Origin: Clostridium minihomine
GTDB taxonomy: Bacteria; Bacillota; Clostridia; Oscillospirales; Acutalibacteraceae
DNA: 64,000 bases
Direction: 5' to 3'
Assembly: GCF_900240385.1 (NCBI RefSeq)
Contig: NZ_OEQH01000005.1
Span: 224,368-288,367, forward strand
In this document: positions 33,643-42,480 of the stretch, piece by piece
Position numbering within the stretch: the stretch's first letter is position 1
Layout of the letters: each line of letters opens with the position of its first letter
Made by a program: the position numbers and the translations under genes
The notes under the pieces: model-generated
Seen by the model: only the letters and a program-made list of their open reading frames with translations
What the model was told of the DNA's origin: nothing
The model's database searches: none

Positions 33643-36264
33643 CTATTTTCCGTAATACGCTTTTCGATACATTTCGCGTATTTCGTTCATTAAAGGATAT
33701 CTGGGGTTCGAGCCGGTGCACTGATCATCAAAGGCCTGCTCGGTCATTTCATCCAGTGTATCGAGGAAATCCGACTCTTTTATGCCGTAATCTGCAATGG
33801 TAGCCTTAATTCCTATTTTTGTTTTCAAATCCTCTACAGCCTGAATCAAACGCTCCAGTTTTTCCTCATCGGTTTTTCCGCCCAGTGCCAAGAAATCTGC
33901 ACATTCGGCATATCTTGCAAGAGCGTGAGGATATTGATATTGCGGGAAGGTTCCCATTCGCACCGGCGCCTCTGCGGAGTTAAAACGCATGACCTGAGTA
34001 ATCATCAGTGCGTTGGCAACACCGTGGGGCAGGTGATGGAATGCGCCCAATTTGTGCGCCATGGAATGGCAGACACCCAAAAAGGCGTTGGCAAACGCCA
34101 TGCCTGCGTTGCAAGAGGCATTGGCCATTTTTTCTCGTGCCACCGGGTCATTGGAGCCATTGTCAAAGCAGCGGGGCAAATAAGCAAATATATTCTTCAT
34201 GGCCTGTAAAGCAAGGCCATCGGTATAATCGGTCGCCATGACAGAAGCATACGCTTCTAAGGCGTGAGTCAGCGCGTCAATGCCAGATGCTGAGGTGAGG
34301 CCCTTCGGGGCATTCATCATATTGTCTGCATCGACAATCGCCATATGGGGCATCAGCTCATAATCGGCCAGGGGATATTTAATTCCGGTTTTTTCATCGG
34401 TAATAACGGCAAACGGGGTGCATTCCGAACCAGTTCCCGCTGTGGTGGGAATGGCAATGAAATAGGCTTTTTCGCCCATTTTCGGGAAAGCATACACGCG
34501 CTTGCGAATATCCATAAAGCGCATGGCCAAATCCAAAAACTCGGCTTCGGGATGCTCATACATTACCCACATAATTTTTGCGGCATCCATGGCAGAACCG
34601 CCGCCCAGTGCAATAATGCAATCCGGCTGGAAGGCACGCATGGCTTCGGCACCCTGTTTGGTGCAGGCTAATGTGGGGTCCGGTTCCACTTCAAAGAAAA
34701 CGGAATAAGCGAGCCCCATTTCTTTGAGCTGGTCGGTAATGGGTTTGGTATAGCCATTCTGGTATAAGAAAGAATCCGTAACAAGAAATACTTTTTTCTT
34801 ATTTAAGACATCTTTTAATTCATGCAGAGCCACAGGCATGCAGCCCTTTTTGAAATAGACCTTTTCGGGCGCACGGAACCACAGCATATTCTCTCTCCTG
34901 TCTGCGACGGTTTTGATGTTGAGAAGATGTTTGACACCAACGTTTTCCGAAACGGAGTTGCCGCCCCAGGAACCGCAGCCCAATGTCAGCGACGGAGCCA
35001 AATTAAAGTTATAAAGGTCACCAATGCCGCCCTGAGCCGCCGGTGTGTTAATCAAAATCCGGCAGGTTTTCATTGCTGCGGAAAACCGGGCAATTTTATC
35101 CGGCTGGGTGATCGAATTTACATACAAAGAGGAGGTGTGGCCATATCCTCCGTCTGCCACCAGCTGTTCTGCTTTCTTTACGGCATCCTCAAAGGATTTT
35201 GCCCGATACATCGCCAGAACAGGGGACAGTTTTTCGTGGGCAAAAGGCTCTTCAATATCGGTAGAGGTTACTTCACCGATTAAAATCTTAGAAGATTCCG
35301 GAATCTGGACTCCTGCCATCGAAGCAATGGTAAAAGCGGACTGACCGACAATTTTAGCGTTCAGTGCGCCGTTAATTAAAATAGTATCGCGAACCGGGTT
35401 TAACTCTTGCTTTTGCAAAAAGTAGCAGCCGCGTGCTTGAAATTCTGTTTTTACTGCATCATAAATAGAATCACTGACAATAACCGATTGTTCGGAAGCG
35501 CAAATCATACCATTATCAAATGTTTTGGAATGGATAATGGAGTTAACCGCCAAACGGATATCAGCAGTTTCATCAATGATAGCCGGGGTATTTCCGGCTC
35601 CCACGCCAAGAGCGGGCTTGCCAGAGGAATAAGCAGCTTTTACCATTCCCGGGCCGCCGGTAGCCAGTGTCAAATCGGATTCGCACATTAACTGGTTGGT
35701 CAGCTCTACCGAAGGCTGATCAATCCAACCGATAATTCCCTGGGGGGCGCCGGCTTGCACCGCAGCTGCTAAAACGACTTTGGCTGCCTGAATGGTGCTG
35801 ATTCTGGCGCGGGGGTGGGGGGAAAACAAAATGGCGTTTCGGGTTTTTAAAGCCAGTAAAGCCTTAAAAATAGTAGTGGAAGTGGGGTTGGTGGTTGGAA
35901 TGACCGCTGCGATTACACCGATGGGTTCTGCAATGATTTTGGTGCCATAAGCGGGATTTTCTTCAATCACACCACAGGTTTTCGTGTTTTTGTATGCATT
36001 GTAAATGTACTCTGCAGCATAGTGGTTTTTAATGACTTTGTCCTCGACCAGACCCATACCGGTTTCTGATACCGCCATCTTGGCCAAAGGAATTCTTTTC
36101 TGGTTGGCCGCAGTCGCGGCGGCCAGGAATATGCGATCCACTTGCTCTTGGGAATAAGAGGAAAATTCCCTCTGTGCGGTTCTCAGTTCTGCCAGTTTTG
36201 CCGTCAAGGCCTCTGCGCAGTCCACCGAACCTGAAATAACAGTATTTGTGCGTTTGGTTGTCAT
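33643..36264 (-). CDS. adhE: Bifunctional acetaldehyde-CoA/alcohol dehydrogenase
   Basis: AdhE reduces acetyl-CoA to acetaldehyde and then ethanol, oxidising two NADH, and forms helical filaments (spirosomes). A perfect AAGGAGGT before ATG 36264 sets the start and gives 873 residues, as usual. The N-terminal aldehyde dehydrogenase domain has VGAGNTPAIIDETAD and the catalytic Cys in NGMICASEQS near residue 255. A linker leads to the iron-dependent alcohol dehydrogenase domain, with ALGGGSAMDAAKIMWVMYE near 555 and the metal-binding His residues in CHSMAHKLGAFHHLPHG near 730. Both active sites look intact. The promoter holds a palindrome that may be a redox-responsive operator. Confidence 0.96.
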   Translation of the reverse strand: MTTKRTNTVISGSVDCAEALTAKLAELRTAQREFSSYSQEQVDRIFLAAATAANQKRIPLAKMAVSETGMGLVEDKVIKNHYAAEYIYNAYKNTKTCGVIEENPAYGTKIIAEPIGVIAAVIPTTNPTSTTIFKALLALKTRNAILFSPHPRARISTIQAAKVVLAAAVQAGAPQGIIGWIDQPSVELTNQLMCESDLTLATGGPGMVKAAYSSGKPALGVGAGNTPAIIDETADIRLAVNSIIHSKTFDNGMICASEQSVIVSDSIYDAVKTEFQARGCYFLQKQELNPVRDTILINGALNAKIVGQSAFTIASMAGVQIPESSKILIGEVTSTDIEEPFAHEKLSPVLAMYRAKSFEDAVKKAEQLVADGGYGHTSSLYVNSITQPDKIARFSAAMKTCRILINTPAAQGGIGDLYNFNLAPSLTLGCGSWGGNSVSENVGVKHLLNIKTVADRRENMLWFRAPEKVYFKKGCMPVALHELKDVLNKKKVFLVTDSFLYQNGYTKPITDQLKEMGLAYSVFFEVEPDPTLACTKQGAEAMRAFQPDCIIALGGGSAMDAAKIMWVMYEHPEAEFLDLAMRFMDIRKRVYAFPKMGEKAYFIAIPTTAGTGSECTPFAVITDEKTGIKYPLADYELMPHMAIVDADNMMNAPKGLTSASGIDALTHALEAYASVMATDYTDGLALQAMKNIFAYLPRCFDNGSNDPVAREKMANASCNAGMAFANAFLGVCHSMAHKLGAFHHLPHGVANALMITQVMRFNSAEAPVRMGTFPQYQYPHALARYAECADFLALGGKTDEEKLERLIQAVEDLKTKIGIKATIADYGIKESDFLDTLDEMTEQAFDDQCTGSNPRYPLMNEIREMYRKAYYGK

Positions 36265-36441
36265 CAACGTACCTCCTTGTATTGAAAAGAAAATGGTGAA
36301 AATTCGATGGAAAAGATTGTGCAAGGAGTGAATCTGGGATGAAATCAACTGTTTTTGTCATAGCCTTTTAGTACATTGAATTTCGAAAATCACACGATCG
36401 ACTCATAAGGACCAAAAGGACGCTGTACTGTGTTTGATAAT

Positions 36442-36470
36442 ATAATAACAAAGTGTTATTTTTTTGTCAA
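36442..36470 (-). promoter_or_regulatory. adhE promoter with overlapping palindrome
   Basis: On the minus strand TTGACA (36465-36470), 17-bp spacer, TATTAT (36442-36447). The perfect inverted repeat AATAACA-AAG-TGTTATT (36444-36460) fills the spacer and part of the -10. The stretch over the -35 also partly matches clostridial Rex sites (TTGTTAA-N4-TTAACAA). A repressor binding here would block the promoter. Confidence 0.55.
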
Positions 36471-36677
36471 TCATATTTTCAGTTATTTTGTAAATTTTTT
36501 AATAAGTATTTATAAAATTTTCTAGTCAAATATAAAAATTGTTTTCAAAGGTTTCCTTTTTATAAGGAAAAGAATGGAATAGATGAGAATATTTTCTTCG
36601 ACAGAAAATTGGATTTTTCCTGTGATTTCATTTGGAGTATCCTGTCTTTTTTTGCAAATGCATTCATAAAAGTTCTT

Positions 36678-36707
36678 TTGACATCTCTTACCAAATAATG
36701 ATAGACT
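36678..36707 (+). promoter_or_regulatory. Promoter of the 177-aa hypothetical gene
   Basis: TTGACA (36678-36683), 18-bp spacer, TAGACT (36702-36707), about 40 bp before the start codon. The rest of 36265-36677 is AT-rich with no gene apparent. Confidence 0.55.
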
Positions 36708-36749
36708 GAATTTAATCTTACGATTGGAATCGTTAAGGGGGGATTTGCC

Positions 36750-37283
36750 ATGAACAAGGTACGCTATGCGAAAAAACCGGCTGTTTGGGTTTGTGTGGGA
36801 ATAGCTGCGGCGCTATTAGCCGGATTCTTTTTGATTTATCGTCCGGCCGCAAACGTATCCCAATTGGGAGCGGAACAAGAGAAACAGGAAGTCGTGTCTC
36901 TTGTTGAATCCTTTGGTGATGCGCTAAAAATGGTTTCGCTGACCGCACCGGATGATGTTGTGGCAAAAAATATCAAAGAACAGTATGCAGCGTTTGTGAC
37001 ACCAGAGCTTTTGGCGATATGGCAATCAAAACCGCAGAGCGCGCCGGGCCGCAGGGTTTCAAGCCCTTGGCCCGACCGAATAGAGGTCAAAAAGATAGAA
37101 GCCGACGGCAATGGCGGCTATGTGGTTTTGGGAGAAGTAATCGAAGTGACGAGTACGGAACTGGAAAGCGGCGGTGCCGCGGCCCAATATCCGATTACAC
37201 TTCAGGTGATAAAACAGGAGAATGCGTGGCGGATATCCAGTGTAGAACAGAACGATACACCGGAAACGCAACCGGATTTTTGA
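36750..37283 (+). CDS. Membrane-anchored hypothetical protein (BlaR1/M56 tail-like)
   Basis: The ATG at 36750 follows AAGGGGGG. The 177-residue protein has a basic N-terminus, one membrane helix (residues 11-31) and an extracytoplasmic domain of about 145 residues with SAPGRRVSSPWPDRIEVKKIE and YVVLGEVIEVTSTE. I recall such blocks from the C-terminal extracytoplasmic part of some clostridial M56/BlaR1-like proteins; here they stand alone without the peptidase. It has no Cys and no lipobox. It could be a sensor or an inhibitor, and the function is unknown. Confidence 0.65.
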   Translation: MNKVRYAKKPAVWVCVGIAAALLAGFFLIYRPAANVSQLGAEQEKQEVVSLVESFGDALKMVSLTAPDDVVAKNIKEQYAAFVTPELLAIWQSKPQSAPGRRVSSPWPDRIEVKKIEADGNGGYVVLGEVIEVTSTELESGGAAAQYPITLQVIKQENAWRISSVEQNDTPETQPDF

Positions 37284-37552
37284 ATGGTTTTGAGTTTGCA
37301 TGAGTGTTTAAATATTGTATTTGAATTGCGGTTGGCAGCAAGGGGCATTCGGGCAGAATGCTGGCAATTACTTTACGGAATGACGGGAAGAAGCCTTTTA
37401 ACGGCAGAAAGAATCGAGAAACAAGGTTTGTTGCCTGGGAAATAACGATCGATGAGAATTTCAAAGGAAAAGAGTGCGTTTCCCAGCTGACTGTGCAGAT
37501 ATCACACAGATGGCTGGGAATTTGAGAAAACATCGGGAAGGATGTCATAAAA

Positions 37553-38656
37553 ATGAAAACTAAGTTTGATTGTGCCTGGTTGGGCAAAGGAACTGAAATT
37601 GGCGGCCGAGTGCAGAAAACCCGCTGGCAGTTTGAGTATGCGGGGCTTCGGCATTTTATCCCGGTCATTTACCATTTTGAAGAAGGAATTATTTTTGACG
37701 TTGTTACTCTGTTGGAGGAAGAACAGATGCGAAACTTTTTCGCCAAATATGAAGGTGATGAAGATGACTTTTCTCCCCAGAAGCAAATGGATGCGGAGCG
37801 GGACCACCCTTACCACCCAGCGTCTATCCAAAACATTTGGCTAAATGGCCGGCAGATAGAAGGTGGATTTTCTTCTTCCAGTTGTGTTTATTCCAAATGG
37901 AACCAGCAGGATAGGGAGGGGAAAACGTTTCAAAAAGCATATGCTTCGATTTTGCAGGGCAGCTCCTGCTTTGCTTGTCAGAGGTATCAGATTCCCTTTG
38001 ACACCGAACCTTCGGGCTGGGAGAGATTTATTCGTCGTTTTTTCCCCAAGAAACTTAAGACCCTGCGGATAGAAACGGAGCCTTTCATAGTCTATTATCC
38101 GGTGGAAGGTGCAGTGGAGATTTGCCCTGATGAGCTGGAAACTGCTGTTTCGTCCATTGTATTTCAGCATCCGGTAACCGGACAGGAACACACTGTGATG
38201 CTTAGTCGGGGGAAAGAAGAAGAACTGCCGATAAATTTTTCGGGTTTTCCGCAGCTTTATTGTGCATCTGCCTATTATGAAATAACACCACCGCTGTCAA
38301 AGGGCGAGCAGCTGCAATTCCAGACCGCCATGCAAGAAGATTTTTCGCCGGAAGAATCCCCGGTTCCGGAGGATGCATGCAGCGTTGGCGTGATATTCTC
38401 TCCGGAACGGGGAGCGTGTGAGGAATGCATGGGTTCGGATGAAACCGAGAATGTAGAGAGCGTGGGAATTATTGGGTCAGCGGATGGCCCGACTGCTATC
38501 TTAATTGCAACCCAGAATTCGGAAGAAATGAACAGCGGGGGACTGCCGCTTGCCAGTTGCTGTTCGGTTCCTTCCACGAAAAAACCGCAAACATATCGAT
38601 TCGAGATTTCTTCGATTCAGATTCAGGCTTCGGACAGGCAAATATTTGAGTTTTAA
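37553..38656 (+). CDS. Hypothetical protein with GIIGSADGPT motif
   Basis: A 367-residue soluble protein; ATG 37553 follows GGGAAGGA at slightly long spacing. The N-terminal part (1-70) starts FDCAWLGKGTEIGGRV and is rich in aromatic residues; the middle (100-270) is beta-rich; the C-terminal part carries VGIIGSADGPTAI at residues 304-316. That motif is almost the same as a conserved membrane-region motif of the beta subunit of Na+-translocating decarboxylases (OadB/GcdB), yet this protein has no membrane segments. Cys pairs flank the motif (CEEC; SCCS). No neighbour suggests a role. I cannot assign a function. Confidence 0.6.
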   Translation: MKTKFDCAWLGKGTEIGGRVQKTRWQFEYAGLRHFIPVIYHFEEGIIFDVVTLLEEEQMRNFFAKYEGDEDDFSPQKQMDAERDHPYHPASIQNIWLNGRQIEGGFSSSSCVYSKWNQQDREGKTFQKAYASILQGSSCFACQRYQIPFDTEPSGWERFIRRFFPKKLKTLRIETEPFIVYYPVEGAVEICPDELETAVSSIVFQHPVTGQEHTVMLSRGKEEELPINFSGFPQLYCASAYYEITPPLSKGEQLQFQTAMQEDFSPEESPVPEDACSVGVIFSPERGACEECMGSDETENVESVGIIGSADGPTAILIATQNSEEMNSGGLPLASCCSVPSTKKPQTYRFEISSIQIQASDRQIFEF

Positions 38657-38662
38657 ACAAAA

Positions 38663-38705
38663 AGAAAAGCCAATTTTTCGCTTCATACGAAAAATTGGCT
38701 TTTTC
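38663..38705. terminator. Bidirectional terminator
   Basis: AAAAGCCAATTTTTCG pairs with CGAAAAATTGGCTTTT. It separates the hypothetical gene from the convergent metal transporter operon. Confidence 0.9.
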
Positions 38706-38719
38706 TATGGGGAAAGAAG

Positions 38720-39829
38720 TCAGGCAAACAATTCCTGATATTCCTTGCGGCTTTGATTTAGCCCATGGGGCGTTAACACAATTACATCCGACTGTATCTG
38801 AATGCATCCGCTTTTTAAAAGGCGGTTCAGGATTTTCTCGGTAAAATTCTGGTTCCAGCGCAACTGACCCGACACAGATGCCACGGCGGTTTGTTCTTCC
38901 CGTTCCGTTTCGTTGTTTAACAGATGGAACAGCAGAGCTTTTTCCGCAAATTCCAAACGCTGTTTTTTACGAAGGGTTAATGTTCTGACCAGACCTCTGG
39001 ATGGGGCAAATAAAAACACCAGGAAAAAGACAAAACCGGTCATGACGGCCATGCTTCCTGCTATGGATACGTCCAGCCATACGGCCAGATGATATCCGGC
39101 AATTCCGTTAAATGCACCGATCAATCCGCTGAGCCAAAGCATTCGCTTTAAATTATCCGTTAAAAGGTATGCCGTTACCGGCGGGCCAATCATGAAGGCG
39201 ACCACAAGAACGGAACCCACCGCCTGAAAGGAGCCCACCGCGGTCAGGGAAACCAAGGTCATCAGGCCGTAATGAACCAGCCCCGGCGAAAATCCCAATA
39301 CGGCAGCCAGCATCGGATCAAAGGTGGAAACTTCCAGCTCTTTGCAAAACAGCAAAATAGCCGCTAAGTTCATGAAAAGAAGGATTCCTGTGGTGTAAAG
39401 AGCCTTGGCGCCGATGTCCACCCCGCCGACGATCATGCGGTCAAAGGGGGCAAAGGCCAACTCGCCCAAGAGTACGGAATCCGTATCCAGATGAACAGAT
39501 CCGGCATAGCGGGTAATTAAAATAATAGCGATAGAAAATAACAAAGGGAATACCAGCCCAATGGCGGCGTCCTCTGCAAACAGGCGGGTACGGTTCAGTG
39601 TTTCGGTTAGCCAGACAGTAATGACCCCCATCAGAGCGGCCCCCACAATTAAAATGGGGGAGGATAAGTCCTGAGTCAGAAAAAAGGCCAGAACAATTCC
39701 CAAAAGAATGGTGTGAGTGATAGAGTCAGACATCATAGACATTTTTCTCAGCACCAGAAAAACACCGGGCAGCGCACTGGCCACTGCCACAAAAACGGCT
39801 ATCAGTTGTATTTCAAGTCCCGGGGACAT
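38720..39829 (-). CDS. Metal ABC transporter permease with C-terminal winged-helix-like extension
   Basis: A permease of the ZnuB/MntB family, with about nine membrane segments in residues 1-280 and the family block SDSITHTILLGIVLAF near 35. Unlike the usual ~290-residue permeases it has an extra 80-residue cytoplasmic tail (about 285-369: KKQRLEFAEKALLFHLLNNE ... NQNFTEKILNRLLKSGCIQIQSDVIVLTPHG) that reads like a winged helix of the DtxR type. It overlaps the previous permease gene by 17 bp and is the last gene of the regulator-binding protein-ATPase-permease-permease operon. Confidence 0.88.
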   Translation of the reverse strand: MSPGLEIQLIAVFVAVASALPGVFLVLRKMSMMSDSITHTILLGIVLAFFLTQDLSSPILIVGAALMGVITVWLTETLNRTRLFAEDAAIGLVFPLLFSIAIILITRYAGSVHLDTDSVLLGELAFAPFDRMIVGGVDIGAKALYTTGILLFMNLAAILLFCKELEVSTFDPMLAAVLGFSPGLVHYGLMTLVSLTAVGSFQAVGSVLVVAFMIGPPVTAYLLTDNLKRMLWLSGLIGAFNGIAGYHLAVWLDVSIAGSMAVMTGFVFFLVFLFAPSRGLVRTLTLRKKQRLEFAEKALLFHLLNNETEREEQTAVASVSGQLRWNQNFTEKILNRLLKSGCIQIQSDVIVLTPHGLNQSRKEYQELFA

Positions 39830-40739
39830 GGGGAACGCCTCCTTCGGGTTTCAGGACATATTGATTTTTTCTTCTGGCCCACATCTTTGAAAGCATACCG
39901 CGGCCGGGTGCAAACAGAATGCTGATGAACACCAGCAGGCTGACACACACCACAATGGCAGGGCCGGTGGGCATCTTTTGCATCAAAGAGCTGGCAGTTG
40001 TTCCGGCAATTCCAGACACCGCACCAAAGGCGGCGGAAAGCAGAACCATCACCCACAGGCGGTTGGTCCATTGGCGTGCAGCGACCGCCGGGGCAATCAG
40101 CATGGCGCTCATTAGAATCACGCCCACGGTTTGCAGGCCGATGATAATGGCCACAACAATCATAAAAGAAAGAAGCAGGTTCAGTCTTTTCTGCGAAAAG
40201 CCCAAGCTTTGGGCAAATTCCGGATCAAAGGTAAAGAGTTTAAACTCTTTCCAAAACAGCAGTACCACCAGCAGCAAAACAGCGCCGCAAACAGACATCA
40301 GCAATACGTCACGCTGCAAAAGGGTAGACGCCTGCCCGAAAATAAAACGCTTGAGTCCCGCCTGATTGGAATTGGGGATTTTTTGAACATAAGTCAAAAG
40401 TACCATTCCCAGTCCAAAAAAGACAGACATGACCAGGGCAAGCGCGCTGTCAAACTTAATGCGGGTATGGCGGACAATGCTGATGATAAACAAAGTGGCC
40501 ACAAGACCGGAAAGCAAACCGCCTAAAAGTAAAATCTCTGTGTTTTTGCTGCCCAGCAGCAGAAATGCCAAGACCACACCGGGCAAAGCGGAGTGCGATA
40601 CTCCGTCCCCCAGCAGACTTTGCTTTCTTAACACGGCAAAGCTTCCCAAGACGCCGCTGATCAGGCCCAAAATGGCAGAGCCCAGTGCAACGGTTTGAAA
40701 TGTATAATCCGTCCAAAGAGCCAGCAGCGTATTCATCAT
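39813..40739 (-). CDS. Metal ABC transporter permease (first)
   Basis: A 308-residue permease of the ZnuB/MntB family with about eight to nine membrane segments. Family features are GVLGSFAVLRKQSLLGDGVSHSALPGVVLAF near residue 30 and FDPEFAQSLG near 175. Its ATG overlaps the ATPase gene by 4 bp. With the second permease it would form the membrane channel of a Mn2+/Fe2+ importer. Confidence 0.92.
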   Translation of the reverse strand: MMNTLLALWTDYTFQTVALGSAILGLISGVLGSFAVLRKQSLLGDGVSHSALPGVVLAFLLLGSKNTEILLLGGLLSGLVATLFIISIVRHTRIKFDSALALVMSVFFGLGMVLLTYVQKIPNSNQAGLKRFIFGQASTLLQRDVLLMSVCGAVLLLVVLLFWKEFKLFTFDPEFAQSLGFSQKRLNLLLSFMIVVAIIIGLQTVGVILMSAMLIAPAVAARQWTNRLWVMVLLSAAFGAVSGIAGTTASSLMQKMPTGPAIVVCVSLLVFISILFAPGRGMLSKMWARRKNQYVLKPEGGVPHVPGT

Positions 40740-41494
40740 GACGCGGCACTTCCCAACAGGCTGCCGGTGCTGTGATAAGCCTTTTTCAGATTTTCTTCGT
40801 TAAACGCTTCGTCTACTCGTCCGCAGGCAATCACCCGCAAATTAATTAAAGTTACCCAGTCAAAATAATCGGATACGGTTTGCAGATCATGGTGTACGAC
40901 AATAACTGTTTTTCCCTGATCCTTTAATTCTTTCAGCAGCTGGATAATGGCCTTTTCTGTTTGAACGTCTACCCCTTTAAAAGGTTCATCCATAAAATAT
41001 AGATCTGCCTGCTGAATCAGAGCTCTGGCCAAAAAGACGCGCTGCTGCTGGCCGCCGGAAAGCTGGCTGATCTGCCGATTGGCGTACTCTCGCATTCCCA
41101 CCTTTTCCAGTGTTTGCAGGGCAAGTTCTGCATCGCTGCGCTTTGGGCGGCGCAGCCAGCCCAAACGGCCGTAGCACCCCATCAGCACAACATCCAGCAC
41201 TGTGGCGGGAAAGTCCCAGTCCACACTGCCGCTTTGGGGAACATATCCAATGCGGTTTTTCTGTTTGCCGGCAGGTTCTTTGCTGTCCGGGAAAAATTCT
41301 ACGGCGCCGGTTATCGGCTTCATCAGCCCCAGCATAGTTTTAATTAATGTAGTTTTTCCGGCGCCGTTGGGCCCCACAATTGCCATCAGGGTTCCCTGTG
41401 GAATTTTTAGGTCAATATCCCACAGCACCGGTTTTGCATCATATGCCACGGTCAGGTCTTCCACCTTGACTGCATATGCCAGTTCTTTTTCCAT
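40736..41494 (-). CDS. Metal ABC transporter ATP-binding protein
   Basis: A 252-residue ATPase of the ZnuC/MntA group: Walker A GPNGAGKTTLIKT, Q-loop GYVPQSGSVDWDFP, signature LSGGQQQRVFLARALIQ, Walker B LYFMDEPFKGVD, and H-loop VHHD. The VDWDFP block after the Q-loop is characteristic of manganese and iron members. The ribosome-binding site is AAGGAG, and the gene lies about 15 bp after the binding-protein gene. Confidence 0.93.
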   Translation of the reverse strand: MEKELAYAVKVEDLTVAYDAKPVLWDIDLKIPQGTLMAIVGPNGAGKTTLIKTMLGLMKPITGAVEFFPDSKEPAGKQKNRIGYVPQSGSVDWDFPATVLDVVLMGCYGRLGWLRRPKRSDAELALQTLEKVGMREYANRQISQLSGGQQQRVFLARALIQQADLYFMDEPFKGVDVQTEKAIIQLLKELKDQGKTVIVVHHDLQTVSDYFDWVTLINLRVIACGRVDEAFNEENLKKAYHSTGSLLGSAAS

Positions 41495-41508
41495 GTCGAT
41501 TCTCCTTT

Positions 41509-42453
41509 TTATTTCAGGGCATCTACGATGGTGTCAATATTCGCTTTGAAAGAAGTAATATAGGTATCGGTTCCGGCTTCTGCATCCCCCAAAGAGTCGG
41601 AATACAGCTCGCCGCCGATGACGCTTTCAAATCCTTTGGCGCGAATTGCCGCCTGAAGCGCCTGAATGGTTTTGGGCGGGACAGAAGATTCTACAAAGAT
41701 CGCTTTGATTTTGCGTTCCACAATAAAATCGGCAAGGGTGCTCACATCAGCCGTTCCCGCCTCTGCATCTGTGCTGATGCCCTGCAGGCCCTTGACTTCA
41801 AATCCATATGCTCTTCCAAAATATTGAAAAGCATCATGGGCTGTTACTAATACACGCTGCTGCTGGGGAATTTCTTCTGCCCGGCTGTGAATATAGGCAT
41901 CCAGCTCTTCCAGCTCTGTTAAATAAGTTTTCATGTTGGCCTGATAAGTGTCTGTGTGGGCACTGTCGGCTTTTGATAATCCATCCGCCACGGTTTGTGC
42001 CGCTGATTTCCACAAGGAAACATCAAACCAAATGTGGGGATCTGGAATATCGGAACTGCCTTCTGCACTTAGAAGCTGGGAAGGCTCCAATCCGTTTTCA
42101 ATGCAAATGACATGATCACCCCGAGTGGAAAGAGACTGGAAGATTTCTCCCATTTTTCCTTCCAGGTGCAGACCATTGTAAATGACCACGTCTGCTTGCT
42201 GCATCAAAGAAACATCACCGGCGCTGGCCTGATAAAGGTGAGGATCGATGCCGGGCCCCATCAGTGCACTGACATTGGCATATTCTCCACCGATGTTCCG
42301 CGCCAGATCGGCCAGCATTGTGGTGGTGGCCACAACCTTGAGCGGTTCATCCGAAGAAGCTGTGGTAGGGTGATTCGCGGTCTGGCCGCAGCCGGTTAAC
42401 ATTAAAAGGGCGGCGCAAAACACCCCCAACAGGCTTTTCATACTTTTTTTCAC
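41509..42453 (-). CDS. Metal-binding lipoprotein (cluster A-I, probably Mn2+)
   Basis: The GTG at 42453 follows GGGAGG at seven bases. A signal peptide ends in lipobox LMLTGC. The mature protein has the ligand set of ZnuA/PsaA-type proteins: His in GIDPHLYQ, His in PDPHIWFD, Glu in FVESSVPP and Asp in GTDTYI. The fourth-ligand pattern and the lack of a His-rich loop favour manganese (or iron) over zinc; ISTDAEAGTADVSTL is also typical of the manganese branch. It lies just after the DtxR-family regulator gene and probably shares its autoregulated promoter. Confidence 0.92.
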   Translation of the reverse strand: MKKSMKSLLGVFCAALLMLTGCGQTANHPTTASSDEPLKVVATTTMLADLARNIGGEYANVSALMGPGIDPHLYQASAGDVSLMQQADVVIYNGLHLEGKMGEIFQSLSTRGDHVICIENGLEPSQLLSAEGSSDIPDPHIWFDVSLWKSAAQTVADGLSKADSAHTDTYQANMKTYLTELEELDAYIHSRAEEIPQQQRVLVTAHDAFQYFGRAYGFEVKGLQGISTDAEAGTADVSTLADFIVERKIKAIFVESSVPPKTIQALQAAIRAKGFESVIGGELYSDSLGDAEAGTDTYITSFKANIDTIVDALK

Positions 42454-42480
42454 ACAAAAACCTCCCAATCATATTGTATC

